7,820 bases of DNA from Pseudomonadota bacterium (GTDB taxonomy: Bacteria; Pseudomonadota; Alphaproteobacteria; Rhizobiales; Kaistiaceae). The first letter of the stretch is position 1; the number at the start of each line of letters is the position of its first letter. The position numbers and the translations under genes are program-made. The notes below the pieces were generated by a model. It worked only from the letters and a program-made list of their open reading frames with translations. It did not search any database and was not told the DNA's origin. Positions 5,512 to 7,820 of this stretch are shown in pieces. The DNA is taken from assembly GCA_023391905.1 (NCBI GenBank), contig JAEWAD010000036.1, positions 1 to 7,820 of the forward strand, given 5' to 3'.

Positions 5512-5535
5512 GCGGAAGCGGGCCTTAGTTAGAGA

Positions 5536-7820
5536 ATGGCAGACGACACATCGCTGATTCTGATGGTCGGCTTGCCCTTTGCCGGCAGCTTTCTCGCTGC
5601 AATTCTTCCCACCAATGCCCGCAACATGGCCGTCGGCCTCGCCGGCGCCGTCGCGCTCGTCTGCCTGACGCTGGCGATCTTCCTCTATCCGGCGGTATCC
5701 GGGGATGGCGCGGTCCATAGCCGCATCGAATGGATCCCCTCGCTCGGCCTGAATTTCACGCTGCGGATGGACGGCTTCGCCTGGATGTTCGCGCTGCTGG
5801 TCAGCGCCATCGCCCTGCTCGTCGTCCTCTATGCGCGCTACTACATGTCGCCGGACGACCCCGTCCCGCGCTTCTTTTCGTTCTTCCTCGCCTTCATGGG
5901 CTCGATGCTCGGCATCGTGCTGTCGGGCAATCTGATCCTGCTCGTCATCTTCTGGGAAATGACGAGCATCTTCTCGTTCCTGCTGATCGGCTACTGGCAC
6001 CACAATGCCGGCGCCCGCGACGGCGCCCGCATGGCGCTGACGATCACCGGCATCGGCGGCCTCGGCCTTTTGGTCGGCGTGCTGCTGATCGGCCATATCG
6101 TCGGCAGCTACGACCTCGACCGGGTGCTCACCTCGGGCGAGCTGATCCGCTCGCATCCGCTCTATGTGCCGACGCTTTGCTTCATCCTGCTCGGCGCGCT
6201 GACCAAGAGCGCCCAGTTCCCGTTCCACTTCTGGCTGCCGAACGCCATGGCGGCGCCGACGCCGGTCTCCGCCTTCCTGCATTCCGCCACCATGGTGAAG
6301 GCGGGCGTGTTCCTGATGGCGCGCTTCTGGCCGGTCCTGGCCGGCACCGAGGAATGGTTCTGGATCGTCGGCCTCGCCGGCATGTGCTCGTTCCTGCTCG
6401 GCGCCTATTTCGCCATCTTCCAGCAGGACATCAAAGGCCTGCTCGCCTATTCGACGATCAGCCATCTCGGCCTGATCACCATGCTGCTCAGCCTCGGCAG
6501 CTCGCTCGGCGCCGTCGCCGCCATCTTCCACATGATGAACCACGCCACCTTCAAGGCGTCGCTGTTCATGGCGGCCGGCATCATCGACCACGAGACCGGA
6601 ACCCGCGACATGCGACGGCTGAGCGGGCTGTTCCGCGTCATGCCGTTCACGGCGACGCTGGCGATGGTGGCGAGCGCCGCGATGGCCGGCGTGCCGCTTT
6701 TGAACGGATTCCTGTCGAAGGAGATGTTCTTCGCCGAGACGATCGAGACGCATGTCAACTCGATCCTCGACACCGCGGCGCCCTATGCGGCCTTCCTCGG
6801 CAGCGCCTTCGCCGTCGCCTATTCGGTGCGCTTCATCCACGGCACGTTCTTCGGTCCGCCGCCGACGGACCTGCCGCACGAGCCGCACGAGCCGCCGTTC
6901 TGGATGCGCTTCCCGATCCTGCTGCTGGTGCTGGCCTGCCTCGTCGTCGGCATCATCCCCGGCCTGACGATCGGCCCGTTCCTGCACACCGCCGTGGTTT
7001 CCGTGCTCGGCCCGGCGACGCCGGAATACAGCCTCGCCATCTGGCACGGCTTCAACCTGCCGCTCCTGATGAGCCTCGGGGCCCTCGTCGTCGGCGTGAT
7101 CTTCTTCCTCTGCCTGAAGAACTATCTCGCGACATCGGAGGAAGGCCCGCCCTATCTGCGCAAGGTGAACGGCCAGCGCATCTTCGAGCGCATCATGGTG
7201 GCGATCTCCTGGCGCTGGGCCCGCCTGCTCGAAGGCTATCTCGGCACCCGCCGGCTGCAGCCGCAGCTGCGGCTCGTCGTCGTCGTCGCCCTGATCGCCG
7301 CGACCTGGCCGATCTGGATGCAGGGCCTGGCCCTGAAGCCGCCGTCGCTCGCTGGCGCCGACCCCGCCTTCGTCGGCATCTGGGCCATCGCCATCATCTG
7401 CGCGATCAGCGCGGCCTGGCAGGCGAAGTTCCACCGCCTCGTGTCGCTGATGCTGCTCGGCGTCGCCGGCCTCGTCACCTGCATCACCTTCCTGTGGCTG
7501 TCGGCGCCGGATCTCGCCGTGACGCAGCTGCTCGTCGAGGTCGTCACCACCGTGCTGATCCTGCTCGGCCTGCGCTGGCTGCCCAAACGTTCGCCTGACC
7601 TGTCCGAACCGAGCGAATGGCCGTTGCGGCTGCGCCGTTTCCGCGATCTGGCGATCGCTGTCGTGGCCGGCCTGGGAATGGCAGCGATCTCCTACGCCGT
7701 GATGACGCGTGCTCCGCCCGATACGATTGCGCGCTTCTTCCTGGAGAAAGCCTATGCGGAGGGCGGCGGCCGCAACGTCGTCATCGTCATCCTCGTCGAT
7801 TTCCGCGGGTTCGACACGCT
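5536..7820 (+). CDS. mrpA: Na+(K+)/H+ antiporter subunit A (MrpA/PhaA/MnhA), 3'-truncated by window edge
   Basis: Large inner-membrane subunit of the multi-subunit Mrp-type cation/proton antiporter, related to the NuoL pump subunit of complex I. It serves pH and salt homeostasis. 761 codons are visible, open to the right edge. The start at 5536 is the first after an in-frame TAG at 5530-5532; its ribosome site is weak. Expected proton-path residues are present: Glu141 in LVIFWEMTSI, Lys224 in GALTKSAQFPFHFWLP, Lys255 in HSATMVKAG, Lys300 in QQDIKGLLAYSTISHLG, His336 and Lys340 in MMNHATFKAS, Lys395 in LNGFLSKEMFF. After the NuoL-like part (to about 500) come more membrane segments. A DUF4040/MbhD-type segment (about 620-690) includes SAPDLAVTQLLVEVVTTVL, and the start of an MbhE/MrpB-like segment is seen (VILVDFRGFDT at the end). 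This fits the long A subunit, or the fused AB form known in rhizobia; the cut prevents a choice. The remaining mrp genes should follow to the right. Confidence 0.95.
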   Translation, partial: MADDTSLILMVGLPFAGSFLAAILPTNARNMAVGLAGAVALVCLTLAIFLYPAVSGDGAVHSRIEWIPSLGLNFTLRMDGFAWMFALLVSAIALLVVLYARYYMSPDDPVPRFFSFFLAFMGSMLGIVLSGNLILLVIFWEMTSIFSFLLIGYWHHNAGARDGARMALTITGIGGLGLLVGVLLIGHIVGSYDLDRVLTSGELIRSHPLYVPTLCFILLGALTKSAQFPFHFWLPNAMAAPTPVSAFLHSATMVKAGVFLMARFWPVLAGTEEWFWIVGLAGMCSFLLGAYFAIFQQDIKGLLAYSTISHLGLITMLLSLGSSLGAVAAIFHMMNHATFKASLFMAAGIIDHETGTRDMRRLSGLFRVMPFTATLAMVASAAMAGVPLLNGFLSKEMFFAETIETHVNSILDTAAPYAAFLGSAFAVAYSVRFIHGTFFGPPPTDLPHEPHEPPFWMRFPILLLVLACLVVGIIPGLTIGPFLHTAVVSVLGPATPEYSLAIWHGFNLPLLMSLGALVVGVIFFLCLKNYLATSEEGPPYLRKVNGQRIFERIMVAISWRWARLLEGYLGTRRLQPQLRLVVVVALIAATWPIWMQGLALKPPSLAGADPAFVGIWAIAIICAISAAWQAKFHRLVSLMLLGVAGLVTCITFLWLSAPDLAVTQLLVEVVTTVLILLGLRWLPKRSPDLSEPSEWPLRLRRFRDLAIAVVAGLGMAAISYAVMTRAPPDTIARFFLEKAYAEGGGRNVVIVILVDFRGFDT

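Noticed and set aside
5494..7434. A 646-codon open frame on the minus strand
   Set aside because: It lies antisense to mrpA, and its product is dominated by Arg, Asp, Glu, His, Gly and Gln, the typical shadow of a membrane-protein gene in GC-rich DNA. The plus-strand product has conserved MrpA motifs throughout.
5730..7598. A 622-codon open frame on the plus strand in another phase
   Set aside because: Its product is Arg/Ala/Pro/His-rich with no motifs and overlaps the real mrpA frame, which starts at 5536 and runs off the window.

Overview
The window reads as chromosomal DNA from a GC-rich alphaproteobacterium, probably a member of the Rhizobiales (Hyphomicrobiales). This rests on the strong G/C preference at third codon positions, the style of the polar amino acid-type ABC transporter, and an Mrp/Pha-type antiporter subunit A. 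Genus cannot be fixed from the sequence alone. No rRNA, tRNA, CRISPR array, insertion sequence or phage gene was seen.

Layout. (1) Positions 2-679 (+) hold the 3' part of an AroE-like shikimate dehydrogenase, cut by the left edge. (2) 705-1463 (-) is a GntR regulator of the FCD subfamily, convergent with the dehydrogenase; a GC-rich hairpin spans the junction. (3) 1464-2141 is a 678-base divergent intergenic region with an AT-richer part near 1500-1610 that carries several perfect inverted repeats. The rest is a long leader with one doubtful 90-codon frame. (4) 2142-5075 (+) is a compact ABC import operon: permease, permease, ATPase, periplasmic binding protein. It ends in a strong UUCG-capped intrinsic terminator. 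(5) 5151-5444 (-) is a small XRE-type helix-turn-helix protein. (6) 5536 to the right edge (+) is the first 761 codons of an MrpA/PhaA-type Na+(K+)/H+ antiporter subunit, divergent from the XRE gene.

How the genes may work together. The GntR regulator probably controls the divergent ABC operon, and possibly itself, by binding palindromes in the shared intergenic region. The binding protein has the class-3 solute-binding fold and keeps the carboxylate-binding arginine, but it appears to lack several residues that hold the alpha-amino group in HisJ/LAO-type proteins. With the AroE-like enzyme next door, the ligand may be a carboxylate other than a standard amino acid, for example a quinate/shikimate-type compound; this is inference. 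The XRE gene and antiporter form a separate unit beyond the terminator.

I found no clearly undescribed multi-gene system. The best leads are the atypical binding-protein pocket, the non-canonical dehydrogenase motif, and the long structured regulator/operon intergenic region.
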